NCBI RefSeq assembly: GCF_905250085.1
Contig: NZ_CAJNOB010000071.1
Coordinates: 1-64,000 of the forward strand
Direction of reading: 5' to 3'
Origin: Candidatus Methylacidithermus pantelleriae
Lineage (GTDB): Bacteria; Verrucomicrobiota; Verrucomicrobiia; Methylacidiphilales; Methylacidiphilaceae
Length of the DNA stretch: 64,000 nucleotides
This document shows, in pieces, positions 1-9,879 of the stretch. The stretch's first letter is position 1. Every line of letters starts with the position of its first letter. The position numbers and the translations under genes were made by a program. The notes beneath the pieces are model-generated. The model had not been told where the DNA came from. It did no database searches and saw nothing but the letters and a program-made list of their open reading frames with translations.

Positions 1-610
1 CGGTTGAGCGGGTGCCGCGATGGCTGCGCAAGCTCTACGCGCAACTGCGCCTGCCGCTAGGCGAGAAGAAGACCAAAGTGAGAGGCATTGTCTTCGGCTG
101 CACATTTCCTTGGCCACAACTTCCGCCAGTCGTCAGGTCGGATGGTTTCGATTGCGATCACTTCCGAGGCGATTGGCACGTTCCAGGAGCGACTCTCAAC
201 CCTTACGAAACGGGTCGGCAGGCGGAGCATTTTCTAGCTCGCAGACTAGATGCCGGCCTGCCTGCCGGGGCACGAAGGCATACTCCCACTTGGCACAAGC
301 CCTCGCAGACCTTCCAGAACGGCGACTCAGGCGGCCGTGACCGGGCTTTCTCTCCCGTAAGGCTGGGAGGGTATATGCCATACTTTGGCAAGGTTTTTTC
401 AATTGTGTTGAGCCAAGCGGCAAAAAGCACAAGGTTTGGTCGGCAGCTAGGTCAACAGATGTAAGGAGTAAGCGAACGTAGCGGGCAGCGGAAAGGTGGC
501 TACACCTGGCGCGACGGGAGGAACCCACTCTTTCTTTCGCTTCACCTCGGCTCAAGGCTTCTGCGTTTGCCTCCAACCTAAGAGTTCTCATTAAAAGAAG
601 AGGCGGTTGT
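1..610. other. Left-edge region without a recognisable gene
   Basis: Open frames exist on both strands, for example plus-strand frame 12-464 and minus-strand frame 196-837, but none resembles a family I know, and the minus frame runs antisense into murB. The first 90 bases in the frame beginning at position 2 are basic and could be the end of a gene that lies outside the window. The last part, close to 600-610, holds a purine-rich stretch (AGAGG) that can serve as the ribosome binding site of murB. Confidence 0.4.
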
Positions 611-1723
611 ATGGCTCCTGCAACCGAGGGATGTTGCCAGGAGAAACGCATCGGAGCAGATTGCTTTCCCAAGGTGGAAATCCAAGAGAACGTGCCTCTG
701 AAAGATTGGACAAGCCTCGGCGTAGGAGGACCCGCACGGTTTTTTGTGCGAGCCAAGACCCAAGAGGAGATTCTCGAGGCTGTCCGCTGGGCGACCAAAC
801 GGCGCCTTCCTATCTTTGTCTTGGGAGGTGGAACCAATGTTCTTTTCTCAGACCGTGGATTTGACGGGCTTGTGGTTCACATGGCTCTGCGCGGAATCCG
901 AAGATATAGCGAGGGGGAGCATTTGATTTACGAGGTTGCTGCGGGGGAGCCATGGGATGATTTTGTCGCACAGGCAGTCGAGGAAGGGGCGGCCGGGGTA
1001 GAATGTTTGAGCGGGATTCCTGGAACGGCCGGCGCAACACCCGTTCAAAATGTGGGTGCCTACGGGCAGGAGACTTCTCAGACCCTTTTGGACCTTGAGG
1101 TTCTCGATCTAGAGAAGGGCCAAACGCGATGGATGAAGGCGTCAGAGTGCGAATTCGGGTACCGTCGGAGCGTTTTTAACACTGTGGCTAGGGGGCGCTA
1201 CGTCATCCTCCGGCTCCGGTTTACCTTAGTCCCCGGGGGTATTCCTACTGTTGCGTATCCTGAAGTTCAACACCATCTTCGGTCTGTTGGTCGCCCGTTG
1301 AGTCTTCGGGAGGTGCGAAAAGCCGTGCTTGCGATTCGGAGAAGGAAAGGGATGCTTCTTGAAAGTCCACAGAACTCGTATCGCTCCGCTGGCTCTTTTT
1401 TTAAAAACCCATGTCTTACTCAGGAAGAATTCTGCAGGCTCGCAAAGCTCTGTCAGAAGGAGGGCCTGGGAGACCCACCCTCCTTCCCTCTAGCGACCGG
1501 AGAACTCAAAGTTCCTGCCGCATGGCTTGTCGAAAGGGCGGGTTTTTGCAAGGGGCATAGGGAAGGCCGGGTTGGTATCTCGCAACACCATGCTCTGGCC
1601 CTCATCAATCTCGGCGATGCTCGGGCAGCGGACCTTTTTGAGCTCAAGGAAAGGATTGAGAAAGCTGTTTTTGATCGATTCGGGGTTCGGTTGGAACCAG
1701 AGCCGGTTCTGGTGGGTTGGTAG
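611..1723 (+). CDS. murB: UDP-N-acetylenolpyruvoylglucosamine reductase (MurB)
   Basis: MurB is the cytoplasmic FAD enzyme that reduces UDP-GlcNAc-enolpyruvate with NADPH to UDP-N-acetylmuramate, the second committed step of peptidoglycan synthesis. The 370-residue product shows the FAD-binding part early (GGGTNVLFSD near residue 72), the central SGIPGTAGATPVQNVGAYG stretch, the catalytic-serine region SYRSAGSFFKNP typical of the type I enzymes, and the family C-terminal glutamate in LEPEPVLVGW. Length is slightly above the usual 300-350 because of about 25 extra N-terminal residues. ATG 611 has a purine-rich AGAGG upstream. It stands alone rather than in a division cluster: dead transposons lie downstream. 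The family call is firm. Confidence 0.96.
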   Translation: MAPATEGCCQEKRIGADCFPKVEIQENVPLKDWTSLGVGGPARFFVRAKTQEEILEAVRWATKRRLPIFVLGGGTNVLFSDRGFDGLVVHMALRGIRRYSEGEHLIYEVAAGEPWDDFVAQAVEEGAAGVECLSGIPGTAGATPVQNVGAYGQETSQTLLDLEVLDLEKGQTRWMKASECEFGYRRSVFNTVARGRYVILRLRFTLVPGGIPTVAYPEVQHHLRSVGRPLSLREVRKAVLAIRRRKGMLLESPQNSYRSAGSFFKNPCLTQEEFCRLAKLCQKEGLGDPPSFPLATGELKVPAAWLVERAGFCKGHREGRVGISQHHALALINLGDARAADLFELKERIEKAVFDRFGVRLEPEPVLVGW

Positions 1724-2244
1724 TGAGCCGAAAAGCGCGCTGCCCAAGCCCCCGGCTTACGCCATGGAGTAGACCGGGTAGAGTTGCCAGGTAGAAAAAC
1801 AAGGGCATAAGAGTTGGGGTGGCGGGTTGCAGCAACACAACCGTGATGTTGTATCTTCCTGCAAGGATCCCGTTGTAGGGCGTGCGAAGGACCGGAGGAA
1901 GGGATGGGTAAAGCCCGTCGACCGATGGCTGAAATAGGTGATCGTCGGTCTTCTTGGCGGGAGGAATAGGGATCAGGTCAAGATGGCGAAACAAGGTATC
2001 GGTATGAAAAGCGTATCCCATGCTGGCCAAGATTCCATGCTTTATCGCAGAGTTTTCCTTGCGCACGATCGGGGCGGACGAGGCGATTTTTTTCTAAGCT
2101 ACTGGAGGCGTTTCTCGTGGCCTCTCTAGCCCTTGCTTCGGCTGGGCGTTGGGCCAGCTGACCTTGATGCGGCAATCGAAGGGTTCGCGGGTTGGGAACA
2201 GCTAGGAAATACAGCAAGGCATAAGGCTCAGGATCTGGGTACGT
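1724..2244. other. Intergenic stretch, no confident gene
   Basis: A minus-strand open frame (about 1644-2066) has a plausible-looking hydrophobic middle (residues such as LMPLFFYLATLPGLLHGV) but overlaps the 3' end of murB and matches no family I recognise. It may be a remnant. No RNA gene or clear terminator was seen. Confidence 0.3.
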
Positions 2245-2630
2245 GGGCCAACCGGCAGAGTGTTGACTGTAAGACGGGTTAGCGGGTGTGAAAGGAGGGG
2301 TGTTTGGCTGTTAGCGCCGGAGAGTTGCCGACCGGGATGGTAATCGTGCATGCCGAAGCGACATCACTCGATGGCATCGTGCTCTACGCGCGGGTGTTCC
2401 ATCTTGATCCAAAAGCGGATTGAGAGGAGGCGATTGGTTTGGGTTCTCGGAGTTTGTCTTTAAGCCAGGCGTTTTGCATCGTTACGTCCGTCAAGGAGCT
2501 CGGCTCTGGGATGAAGGGTCATCGCAGAGAGGGGCATGTTGGGCAGTTCTGTGATCCGAAGGTCGGGGTTATCATGTCGTCAACACATTTTTTAAACACC
2601 AGCCGTGCCGAGTCGGAAATTGACTGATAG
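2245..2630 (+). pseudogene. IS607-type serine recombinase remnant (copy 1)
   Basis: A reading in one frame gives pieces of an IS607-type transposase/resolvase: AGELPTGMVIV (the linker after the MerR-like helix-turn-helix), then GIVLYARV (start of the serine-recombinase catalytic domain), then VKELGSG and GHRRE, which correspond to the conserved segments following the catalytic domain start. In-frame stops occur at several points and the C-terminal third, including the EHRDRLLRFG motif, is not found. It aligns by eye with better copies in this window near 9290, 25050 and 57501. Dead element; no accompanying intact tnpB. Confidence 0.6.
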
Positions 2631-2679
2631 AATCCAGGAGGTGGCTAGGTGTTAGATACCGTATGATTACGTAGCGTTC

Positions 2680-3609
2680 TTTGAAACAGCTCCGGATGGG
2701 ATTGATGCCATGTTTTGAGGGCCTGAAGTGGGGTTTGATGGTGGGCCGATTTTTGAGGGACGTATTCGTTCTAGAGCCAGGTGCGCTGGAGCGAGCGTGG
2801 TTTTCAGGTCCGGAGAGCTTTGGAGGTGATGCCTACGGAGGATCTGTGCCCGTCTTCCGTTGAAGCGCTCCACCGTCCCATTGGTGAGAGCGTTTTCGGC
2901 TTGGTCAGGCGGTGCTCGATTCTCACGCTTGGCAGAGCGCGCCAAACTCATGGGATCTGGTAGCATCCTTGGCTGCTTGGCCGAAGACGCGATCGGTAAA
3001 GTCCTTGCCGTTATCGGTGAGGATGGTTCGGATTTTCACCGGCGCCGCCTTGGCCAGCGCGTGGAGGAAGCTGCGAGTGGCCGCTTGGGTCTTTGCACGC
3101 TTGACCGCTAGGGGGGCCCAACGAGTCGCTCGATTGATGGCGACGAAGACATAACGGCGAGAAGTCTCGTCGGCCATCTGGGGCAGGTATTTGAGGTTCA
3201 CATGAAAATAGCCCGGCAGGTAAACTTTAAAGGGTTGGGTGGGATTGGCAGGCCTTTCCGATTGAGGCAGCCGGGAGTGGCCTCGACACCGCAGGAGCCG
3301 ACCCAAGGCCGAACGGCTCATGGAGGGTTCAATAAATTCGCTGGTGACGGCCAGCAGATCGTCCAGCGGCAGCTGGGGCTGTGTGCGCAAGTAAATCACC
3401 AATTCTTCCTGTCCTGGATTGAGTGCCGTCGGGAGACGATGCGGGGTGTGGCTGGCATCCTCGACGAAATCTCGCTTCCGTTACCGACGAATCGTCTCCC
3501 GAGTCACGCAAAACGCCGTCACCAACTCGTAATCGCTGCCTGTTGCCCGTTGAATCGGTGTGTGGATCGCCGGCGTAGTCGTGGCATTCTTGTGCAGGGT
3601 GATTCTCAT
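2680..3609 (-). pseudogene. IS481-family transposase pseudogene
   Basis: Pieces of a DDE transposase of the IS481 type lie in different frames on the minus strand. The N-terminus (from ATG at 3609) reads as the family's helix-turn-helix start, MRITLHKNATTTPAIH; a shift leads to LPLDDLLAVTSEFIEPSMSR and to the catalytic core with RYVFVAINRATRW (first Asp region replaced by an Asn-containing run) and RTILTDNGKDFTDRVF (second Asp). A further shift is needed to reach ALTNGTVERFNGR, which carries the third acidic residue. At least two frameshifts separate these parts, so the gene is dead. Family identity is secure from the ordered motifs. Confidence 0.85.
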
Positions 3610-3698
3610 ATCTATACGTCGGCTTTCCAGCTTGCCACAACCTCCCGAAGCACCGCACGACCGATCAGCAACGGACGGCGCTTTTCTAGAAGGTAATC

Positions 3699-4487
3699 AT
3701 GCGAACCCTAACAGCCAGGCAAGAGGAGAATCAGGGAAACACACCCGACTCAACTGCAGAACAATTACTCCGAGAAGGAGAACAGCGTTTCCAAGAAGCT
3801 GTGTCGCAAAATCAATTCGGTGTCGCTCACGTAGGTTTTTTCGAGGCTGCTTGCATGGTCAACCCGCCACTATCCAGGAACGAGGCTGACCAACGCTTTC
3901 TTGAGAAAGTAATGGCGGTTCATCCTGGGCTAGCGGATTGGCCGCTTTGGTTCGACACTAGAGTTTGTGATGTGACAGAGTTCCACCCCTACAAGCATCA
4001 AGAGGGATGGGAGTGTCGCATCAGCGATGTAAAGATCCAGTTTTGGAGAATGGAGCCCATTGGCCGCTTCTATGTAAAGGCAAGTTTCGAAGAGGATAAA
4101 GACGTTACAGTGGACGCAGCGCAAGCAAGGCCCGAGCTGAACGCCCGGTGGCGGATTCGGCGTGTGATTGAAGCGACAAAGTGCTGCTTAGCCTTTGCAA
4201 GAGAGCTCGATGCCGGCGAAAATACCTCTCTTGAATTCGCATTTCGATGGACGCGCCTCCAGGGCAGAGTCCTACGCCGGCACCCGCTCTGGCCAATCCC
4301 AGGCGCAGGACCTTCCCAACGGGACGTTCTTGAATCTTCTGCTACTCTCCATATCGCAGCAGGAAGCAATGCCATTATCGATGCTGCACAACATGCGCTG
4401 GCTCCACTATTTGAGCTTTTTAGAATAGCCTTGCCGCGAGCGTGGGTGGAGAAGGTGTACAGCGATTTTTGGCGACTATCGTCTTAG
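3699..4487 (+). CDS. Hypothetical protein between two dead transposons
   Basis: A 262-residue open frame with ATG start and no internal interruption. I do not recognise the family. The composition is soluble, without signal peptide or membrane segment. The first 35 residues are polar and rich in Glu/Gln; the middle is rich in Trp and Phe (WPLWFD, WECRISDVKIQFWR); the end is more helical (IIDAAQHALAPLFELFRIALPRAW). An IS481 pseudogene lies immediately to the left, head to head, and a decayed TnpB-type gene to the right, so it may be cargo of a former mobile element. A continuous frame of this length amid wreckage argues that it is real, or only recently lost. Confidence 0.55.
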   Translation: MRTLTARQEENQGNTPDSTAEQLLREGEQRFQEAVSQNQFGVAHVGFFEAACMVNPPLSRNEADQRFLEKVMAVHPGLADWPLWFDTRVCDVTEFHPYKHQEGWECRISDVKIQFWRMEPIGRFYVKASFEEDKDVTVDAAQARPELNARWRIRRVIEATKCCLAFARELDAGENTSLEFAFRWTRLQGRVLRRHPLWPIPGAGPSQRDVLESSATLHIAAGSNAIIDAAQHALAPLFELFRIALPRAWVEKVYSDFWRLSS

Positions 4488-4559
4488 AAGACGGAGTCGC
4501 CTGGGTCCGGAAAACGGGCGCCCGGACGTGCCGTCATACTACGGCGGTACGGCGGGCAG

Positions 4560-6164
4560 TCTCAGCGCTGAGATCGTCTACCGCTCTGTCGAAGGCTGTC
4601 AGCATGTTACCCGAAGCCCATGAGTCATGATGCCCACGGCGTCGATCCAACGGGATAATACGGCGGAGCACGCAAGACCGCTTACTCCACCCTGTTCGGT
4701 CTACGCCGGTGCTTGCAACCGGCTCGTTTCCGGTGTGCGCGAGTACTCCGTCTGGAACAGGGTAGCCCTGCACCGGGATACCTACCTCACGTTGCGCTAG
4801 GCAACGCCGTTGGATGCCCAGATGTGCTCCAACACCATCTTTCAGGCTGTGCAAGGCCTACAGGGAAAAGAACGCATGGGGATGCATCAGGAAGGATCCC
4901 GCCCACTCCGGCCATCCGCTTCGACCATGCCAACGTGCATTTCGACAAGGGCGGCTGTAAACACGCCTAATGTTAGGAGCATGGGGAGAGGCAACCATCT
5001 CTATGCTCTACAAGAAAGCTTGAGACTTGAATCGCGGATTGGTTACAAGGATCTGGTTTGGAAGGATTTACCGGGCAGGGTCGGTCGTTCTGCTTGGGCT
5101 CGATCCCAGGGACAAGTCCGACTGGCAACCAATCTGGCTGGAGGCCGGACCAAAGGCGCGCTCATCGTCCGCTGGACCTTTCGAGGCAGGGCTTGTTGGT
5201 ACGCGTAGCTCATCGAGAAAGGACTTGTTCCGGAGGTGGGGCTTGTGGGAGACAGTGCCACAGGATACGATCTAAGGCTTTTTCGCTATGGGGTTTGTCT
5301 TGGATACCGTTCAAGCCTGGAAAAACTTTGCCGGGAAGTCGATCAGCGTTGGGCGAAGAAGCGGGGGATCTTGGGGTCCATCCACCGGTCTTGCCGGGCG
5401 ACTGACCCTGAGAATTATGATGTCGAGTGCTCGGCGAAGCATGCTGTTGTCAAGCGCAGGAACCGTTGGGAGCCTTGTGAGCGAAGACGGCTTGCCGCCG
5501 TGTGGAAGACCGCACATGCCAATCTTGCGAACTGCATCTGGGCGCAGGGGAGAGTCGTCATCGGGGAAAAGTTATGCTATAAGGGCTTTCAGAACCGTTT
5601 TGGGCCGAGTGTGAAAGTGAACGCTCCGGGAGTACTGGTGGAGGGGATTTACGGTAAGGCTGGGAATGCCGGCGTCCGATTCACCGAGACCGATCTCCGA
5701 AAGACCCGGCTGGGCCGATTCGACCGGCTGAGTCGCCACTACGGAAAAAAGGCGCTTCCGCAGACAAGACACCTACTCGGTGATGGTCGCATCGACTCGG
5801 TGCAGCGCGATCTTTCGCGCGTGTTTCTTGCCAAACGGAGCGATCCAGATTTTCTCAATATCGACGAAGTCCGAAAGGGTTGGGCGGGTGCGGAATGGCT
5901 TCTGCGACCGACGATGTTGAGGGTGAAGGAACCGGCGAGACGGGCGGGCTTTGCGCGACTGCACGTCGTGGACGTGAGAGCCGGTCCCCCGTGGAAGGGG
6001 AAAACGGGATACGCCTGTCGCCGCAGCCGTTCCGGCCAGGCTGGGGATGCAGTAACTCAAGCGAAAGCCCCGGAAAGCTGGACTCCCTATTCCCTAGAAC
6101 CCCCTGGTGCTGGCCTTGGGAGAGTTCAGACATCTTGGAAGGCTCTCAGGATATTCTTGTGGCT
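4560..6164 (+). pseudogene. TnpB-related zinc-ribbon transposase pseudogene
   Basis: Fragments in shifting frames follow the order of a large TnpB-like protein: near 4690-4800 the helical start with ACNRLVSGV and VWNRVALHRDTYL, near 4850-4970 PTPAIRFDHANVHFDKG, near 5240 GLVGDSATGYDLRL, then a long continuous stretch from 5236 with IGEKLCYKGFQNRFGPSVKV, GVRFTETDLRKTRLG, a decayed zinc ribbon (the expected cysteines of CHxCG are replaced) and [12 protein letters not shown]. These are RuvC-like nuclease and zinc-finger segments of TnpB-related proteins from IS605/IS607-type elements. The long frame 5236-6168 survives only as part of the gene. It runs directly into dcd. Confidence 0.55.
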
Positions 6165-6734
6165 ATGAGCGTCTATCCAGATGGTTGGATTCGTCGCATG
6201 GCGAAGGAAGCGAGGATGATCGAACCTTTTGTCGATAAGCAGGTTCGTAAGGCAAGCGACGGACAAGGCCTGATTAGCTTTGGCTTGTCCAGTTATGGAT
6301 ATGACTTGCGGGTCTCTGACGAATTCAAGGTCTTTACCAACGTGTTTAACACGGTTGTGGATCCAAAAAACTTTGATGAACGCTCGTTTGTCCATGTCAA
6401 AGCCTCTGTTTGCACAATCCCTCCTAATTCGTTCGCCTTGGCCCGAAGTGTCGAGTATTTTCGAATTCCTCGGGGTGTGCTTACCATTTGTTTGGGAAAG
6501 TCGACCTATGCTCGCTGTGGCATTATCGTGAATGTCACTCCCTTTGAACCGGAGTGGGAAGGGTACGCGACCCTGGAAATTTCGAACACGACTCCGCTTC
6601 CGGCGCGGATTTACGCCAACGAAGGGCTGGCGCAGGTCATTTTTCTCAAAGCGGAAGAGTTATGTGAGGTTTCCTACGCGGATCGGCAGGGAAAGTATAT
6701 GGGGCAAAGAGGGATTACTTTTCCCAGTGTCTGA
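6165..6734 (+). CDS. dcd: dCTP deaminase
   Basis: This enzyme deaminates dCTP to dUTP (or, in the bifunctional form, to dUMP), supplying dTMP synthesis. The 189-residue protein from ATG 6165 shows the family motifs: [18 protein letters not shown] near the N-terminus, the signature [23 protein letters not shown] with the catalytic glutamate in the Pxxxx-E-G segment, and the [10 protein letters not shown] strand that closes the trimer. The open frame extends upstream to 5880 but that part overlaps transposase wreckage in another frame, and ATG 6165 gives the usual family start MSVYPDGWI. No clear operon partner. Whether it is mono- or bifunctional cannot be decided by eye. Confidence 0.95.
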   Translation: MSVYPDGWIRRMAKEARMIEPFVDKQVRKASDGQGLISFGLSSYGYDLRVSDEFKVFTNVFNTVVDPKNFDERSFVHVKASVCTIPPNSFALARSVEYFRIPRGVLTICLGKSTYARCGIIVNVTPFEPEWEGYATLEISNTTPLPARIYANEGLAQVIFLKAEELCEVSYADRQGKYMGQRGITFPSV

Positions 6735-6859
6735 CGTCCCTCCCGAATGAATTGGATGGCCTCCTGTAAACGGATGCGCGCTAGCTCTAATCAGCGCTTC
6801 GGTTCGTGCACCGTAGGCCATTTCAGGTGGGAGGACACGACCATAAGCTGCCTCACGCG

Positions 6860-7480
6860 GTTACCGCCCTCTTGATGGAAGATACCTGGAATAGCCGTTC
6901 GTAGATGCTTAGCGCGCCATTGACGTCGGTCTGTGCCGACCCCCCCCGAACGAACGGGCAACGGTAGCAGTACCTCGATAGGTCCGGCTCGGTTTAGAGG
7001 TCATTCCGCAGGCATGGCAGATGCTAGACATATTGTACTTGTGCACATCGTCCCGAACGACGATTCCCATAGGCTCTTTCCTCTTGCGGTATGGCTAGGC
7101 ATGAAGCCTTTGGTTTATCCAGGCGCTGTATTCGATCCTGTCACGGATGCTGGTGAACTCGTCGAGGTCATTTCGTTCACACCGCACTCTACGCACTCCC
7201 GAAGGAAAGCCTTGCTAAAATGCACAGAAGGTGATCCAGCGGCCGTTGTTTTCCCTGGGCAATCTTATGATACGACTGCGACATACATCGGCCTCCCTGA
7301 GGCCGGTTCACCCTTGGCCTTAGCTGGATCTTTCATCGGTACCGGCGGATCGCCTGCATGGGACGACTGAAGGAGAGAAAAGCTCTCTCGTCCTCGAAAA
7401 CGGTCGCAAGAAGCATCATATTGCCCAGGTCTACCGCCACACAACCTGTTAGGGAGTAACCGAGCGTGCGTTTCGCCGAA
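6860..7480 (-). pseudogene. TnpB C-terminal remnant (nuclease and zinc ribbon)
   Basis: On the minus strand, frames reconstruct the end of a TnpB RuvC-type nuclease: FTSIRDRIEYSAWINQRLHA followed by PYRKRKEPMGIVVRDDV, then SSICHACGMTSKPSRTY with the first zinc-ribbon CxxC, and after one frame change TDVNGALSIYERLF, the D-x-N-x-A end of the RuvC domain. Stops and shifts interrupt it, so it is not functional. A plus-strand open frame of 145 codons (6933-7370) covers the same bases; I consider it the shadow. Confidence 0.6.
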
Positions 7481-7519
7481 GCTGGGGTAACACAGGGTTA
7501 CCCGTTGCGGAATGGCCTC

Positions 7520-8002
7520 CTAGATCATTTCTCGCAACTGTTCCTGACGAACGAACCAGCGTAATTGTGTTTCCTGGGGATGGTTGGGATCCCAGAAGAC
7601 ACAGGCCGCCCCGCCCTTATCGAAGGAGAGCCGGTCCGGAGACCCTTGCAGAAAATAGGCCAGGTGCTCGGCCAGGCTTGGCATGTGGCCCACCAGTCCC
7701 ACCTCGGCGTCCTCTTCCAACGGTTTGAGCACCTGCAAAAGGTTTGGGGTGGACACACCATTTTTGAGCTCTTCCAGAGTTAGAATTTCCCCACGATACC
7801 CTGAGGTAGATGCGAGAATTTCGGCAGTTTCTTGAGCCCGCACGAGCGGACTGGCGTAGAGGTAGTCTAGCCGAATCGCCATTTTGGCAAATGCTTCTCC
7901 CAGGATTCGAGCCTCCTTCCTGCCTTTTTGGGTAAGTTCCCGTTGCTCGTCACTCGCAGCGGCTTTTGCAGCGGTGGCATGACGTATAAGATAGAGGTTC
8001 AT
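7520..8002 (-). CDS. sixA: Phosphohistidine phosphatase SixA-like
   Basis: A 160-residue histidine-phosphatase family protein. The catalytic His is in the N-terminal LIRHATA motif, the conserved Arg in SPLVRAQETAEIL, and the second His in VGHMPSLAEHL. Length and spacing fit SixA, which removes phosphate from phosphohistidine in histidine-containing phosphotransfer domains. Related small phosphatases act on other substrates, so the substrate is inferred from family resemblance. Start ATG 8002 gives the standard MNLYLIRHA beginning. The gene is divergent from rlmN, with about 100 bases between them that must hold both promoters. Confidence 0.85.
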   Translation of the reverse strand: MNLYLIRHATAAKAAASDEQRELTQKGRKEARILGEAFAKMAIRLDYLYASPLVRAQETAEILASTSGYRGEILTLEELKNGVSTPNLLQVLKPLEEDAEVGLVGHMPSLAEHLAYFLQGSPDRLSFDKGGAACVFWDPNHPQETQLRWFVRQEQLREMI

Positions 8003-8104
8003 AATTGAATGTTCGTATAAAGATCTTCTCGACTATATCCTGGAAGGAAAGAGAAAAAGTTTTCTGGGAACGATTTGCACGCTGCGGCTGCAAATCCGTG
8101 AGGC

Positions 8105-9298
8105 TTGGAGCCTAGAACCAAGGAGAACAAGTTAGCAAGAATTTTTTCCATGGAAAGCATTCTGGATAGGCCCATCGAGGAGTGGGATCTTGGGCCCGAG
8201 CCTTTGTACCGCCGGTCCCAGATCTGCCATTGGATTTTTGGCCGAAGGGTCACTGATTTCTCGCAGATGACTTCTCTCCCTTGGGAGCTCCGTCGTAGGC
8301 TGTCGGAACAATACAGCGTTCATACTCTGTCTTTGGAAACGCGGCGAGTAGCGCCGGATGGGACGGAAAAGTTTCTTTGGCGTCTTTCGGATGGGCAGTT
8401 GCTCGAAAGCGTGCTTATCCCTGCCAGTGAGGGTCGGGACGGCATGCGTGCGAAGCGTTGGACGTTATGCATCTCGACGCAAGTGGGCTGCGCGTATGGG
8501 TGTCGTTTCTGCGCAAGCGGACTCATGGGTTGGAAGCGCAATCTTACTCCCGGGGAAATCGTCGGCCAAGTCCTTGCTGCCCAAGAGCATTCTCGTTTAC
8601 CGATGGGTAACCTCGTATTTATGGGAATGGGGGAGCCACTGGCCAATTTTGACGCCTTGCAGGTCGCCTTATCCTATCTCTGTTCTCCCTGGGGACTAGG
8701 GATCGGCGCACGACGAATCACTATTTCTACCGTCGGACTGGTTCCAAAAATTTGGCAACTGGCCGAGGACCCTCGGGCGTTTCGCCTAGCAATCTCCTTG
8801 CACGCACCCAATGATGCCCTCCGAAGCAAGCTTATGCCGATTGCCCGCAAGTACTCTTTGCAAGAGCTTTTAGAAGCTTGCATCGCATATGTACGAAACA
8901 AAGGACCTTGCCTTACGTTTGAATACATTCTCTTGGAACACGTAAACGACTATCCCGACCATGCCCGTGAGCTATCCGCTCTTGCCCGCCGTGCAGGGGC
9001 GAAACTAAATCTTATCCCGTATAACCCCGTCCAAGGCTTGCCATGGAAGCGACCCAGACCAACCCGGCTGGAATGCTTTCGAGACGTGCTAGCACGATCT
9101 GGTTGTGAGGTTACGGTTCGTCAGCCAAAGGGAGACATGATTGAGGCTGCCTGTGGGCAGTTGCGCTTGGTCAGCTTGGTTGGTGGAGGCTATGTTGAGG
9201 CCCAACAAGATAAGTGCCGGATTCCCACTGCGGGGGATCGCCAAGGGCTACAGAGTGCGGCCGAACATAAGCCCTTTGATAGGAGCATGTCAAAATAA
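8105..9298 (+). CDS. rlmN: 23S rRNA (adenine-2503-C2)-methyltransferase RlmN
   Basis: A radical-SAM enzyme that methylates C2 of A2503 in 23S rRNA and A37 in some tRNAs. The CxxxCxxC cluster motif is CAYGCRFC at residues 129-136, followed by the family sequence MGMGEPLANF, ISTVGLVPKI, SLHAPND and the C-terminal second catalytic cysteine in EAACGQL. The TTG at 8105 gives 397 residues; ATG 8150, which yields MESILDRPIEEW, is an equally good start. The protein continues about 40 residues past the usual end (after CGQLR), and its last codons run into the left end of an IS607-type element, so the C-terminus may have been altered by insertion. Family identification is certain. Confidence 0.95.
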   Translation: MEPRTKENKLARIFSMESILDRPIEEWDLGPEPLYRRSQICHWIFGRRVTDFSQMTSLPWELRRRLSEQYSVHTLSLETRRVAPDGTEKFLWRLSDGQLLESVLIPASEGRDGMRAKRWTLCISTQVGCAYGCRFCASGLMGWKRNLTPGEIVGQVLAAQEHSRLPMGNLVFMGMGEPLANFDALQVALSYLCSPWGLGIGARRITISTVGLVPKIWQLAEDPRAFRLAISLHAPNDALRSKLMPIARKYSLQELLEACIAYVRNKGPCLTFEYILLEHVNDYPDHARELSALARRAGAKLNLIPYNPVQGLPWKRPRPTRLECFRDVLARSGCEVTVRQPKGDMIEAACGQLRLVSLVGGGYVEAQQDKCRIPTAGDRQGLQSAAEHKPFDRSMSK

Positions 9299-9860
9299 GG
9301 GTGAGGGTGTGGGCCAAGCGGCAGGGTGTTGGGTAGGAGACAGCTTCACGGATGTGGAAAGAGGAGCGTTTGGCTGTTCCCGCAGAAGAGTTTCCGACTG
9401 GGACAATAATCGTGTGCATGCGGAGTCGGAACGGCCTGACGGCGTGGCCCTCTAGGCGCAGGTATCCAGCGCCGATGAAAAACTGGATGGAGAGGGATAA
9501 TTGGCTTGGATTTTCCGCATTTACTCTCAGACAAACCCTTACCGATGGTCAAGGCCCTCAAAGAGGGCGGCTCGGGGAGGAACGGCCATCATAGAGGGCT
9601 CGTTGTGCGGCTCTCTTATCTGAAGGCCTGCGTCATCGTGGTCGCGCACCCCTCCCGGATGATGCGCTTGGGCTTCGAGTAGCGGGAAATGGCATTGGGC
9701 GTACAGAGTCGATCGATCCTGGTGGTGGATCCCAATCAAATGACCGACGATATCGTGCGCGACCTGCGTGAAAGGATCGCTTCCTTGTGTGCCAGGCTTT
9801 ACGGGAAGGGATCTTCTCGAAACCGTGCCGATGAAGGCGCTCGCAGCCACTTGTGAGTAA
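9290..9860 (+). pseudogene. IS607-type serine recombinase pseudogene (copy 2)
   Basis: In successive frames one reads VRVWAKRQGV (helix-turn-helix start), MWKEERLAVPAEEFPTGTIIV (linker), AQVSSADEKLD (catalytic domain start with the serine of the resolvase motif), RMMRLGFE, then ILVVDPNQMTDDIVRDLRERIASLCARLYGK, the conserved C-terminal helix region. This is the whole length of an IS607 orfA product, broken by stops and at least three frame changes. It begins at the last codons of rlmN and is followed by a TnpB-related pseudogene, so together they form a dead IS607-type element of about 2 kb. Confidence 0.78.
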
Positions 9861-9879
9861 GCTCCCCATTTTCCCATGG

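Noticed and set aside
196-837. 213-codon minus-strand open frame overlapping murB
   Set aside because: Antisense to a certain gene and without recognisable domains; GC-rich sequence makes such frames common.
1644-2066. 140-codon minus-strand frame behind murB
   Set aside because: Has a hydrophobic middle but overlaps murB and matches nothing I know; evidence too thin for a gene call.
6933-7370. 145-codon plus-strand frame
   Set aside because: The opposite strand gives ordered TnpB nuclease and zinc-ribbon segments, so the plus frame is taken as its shadow.
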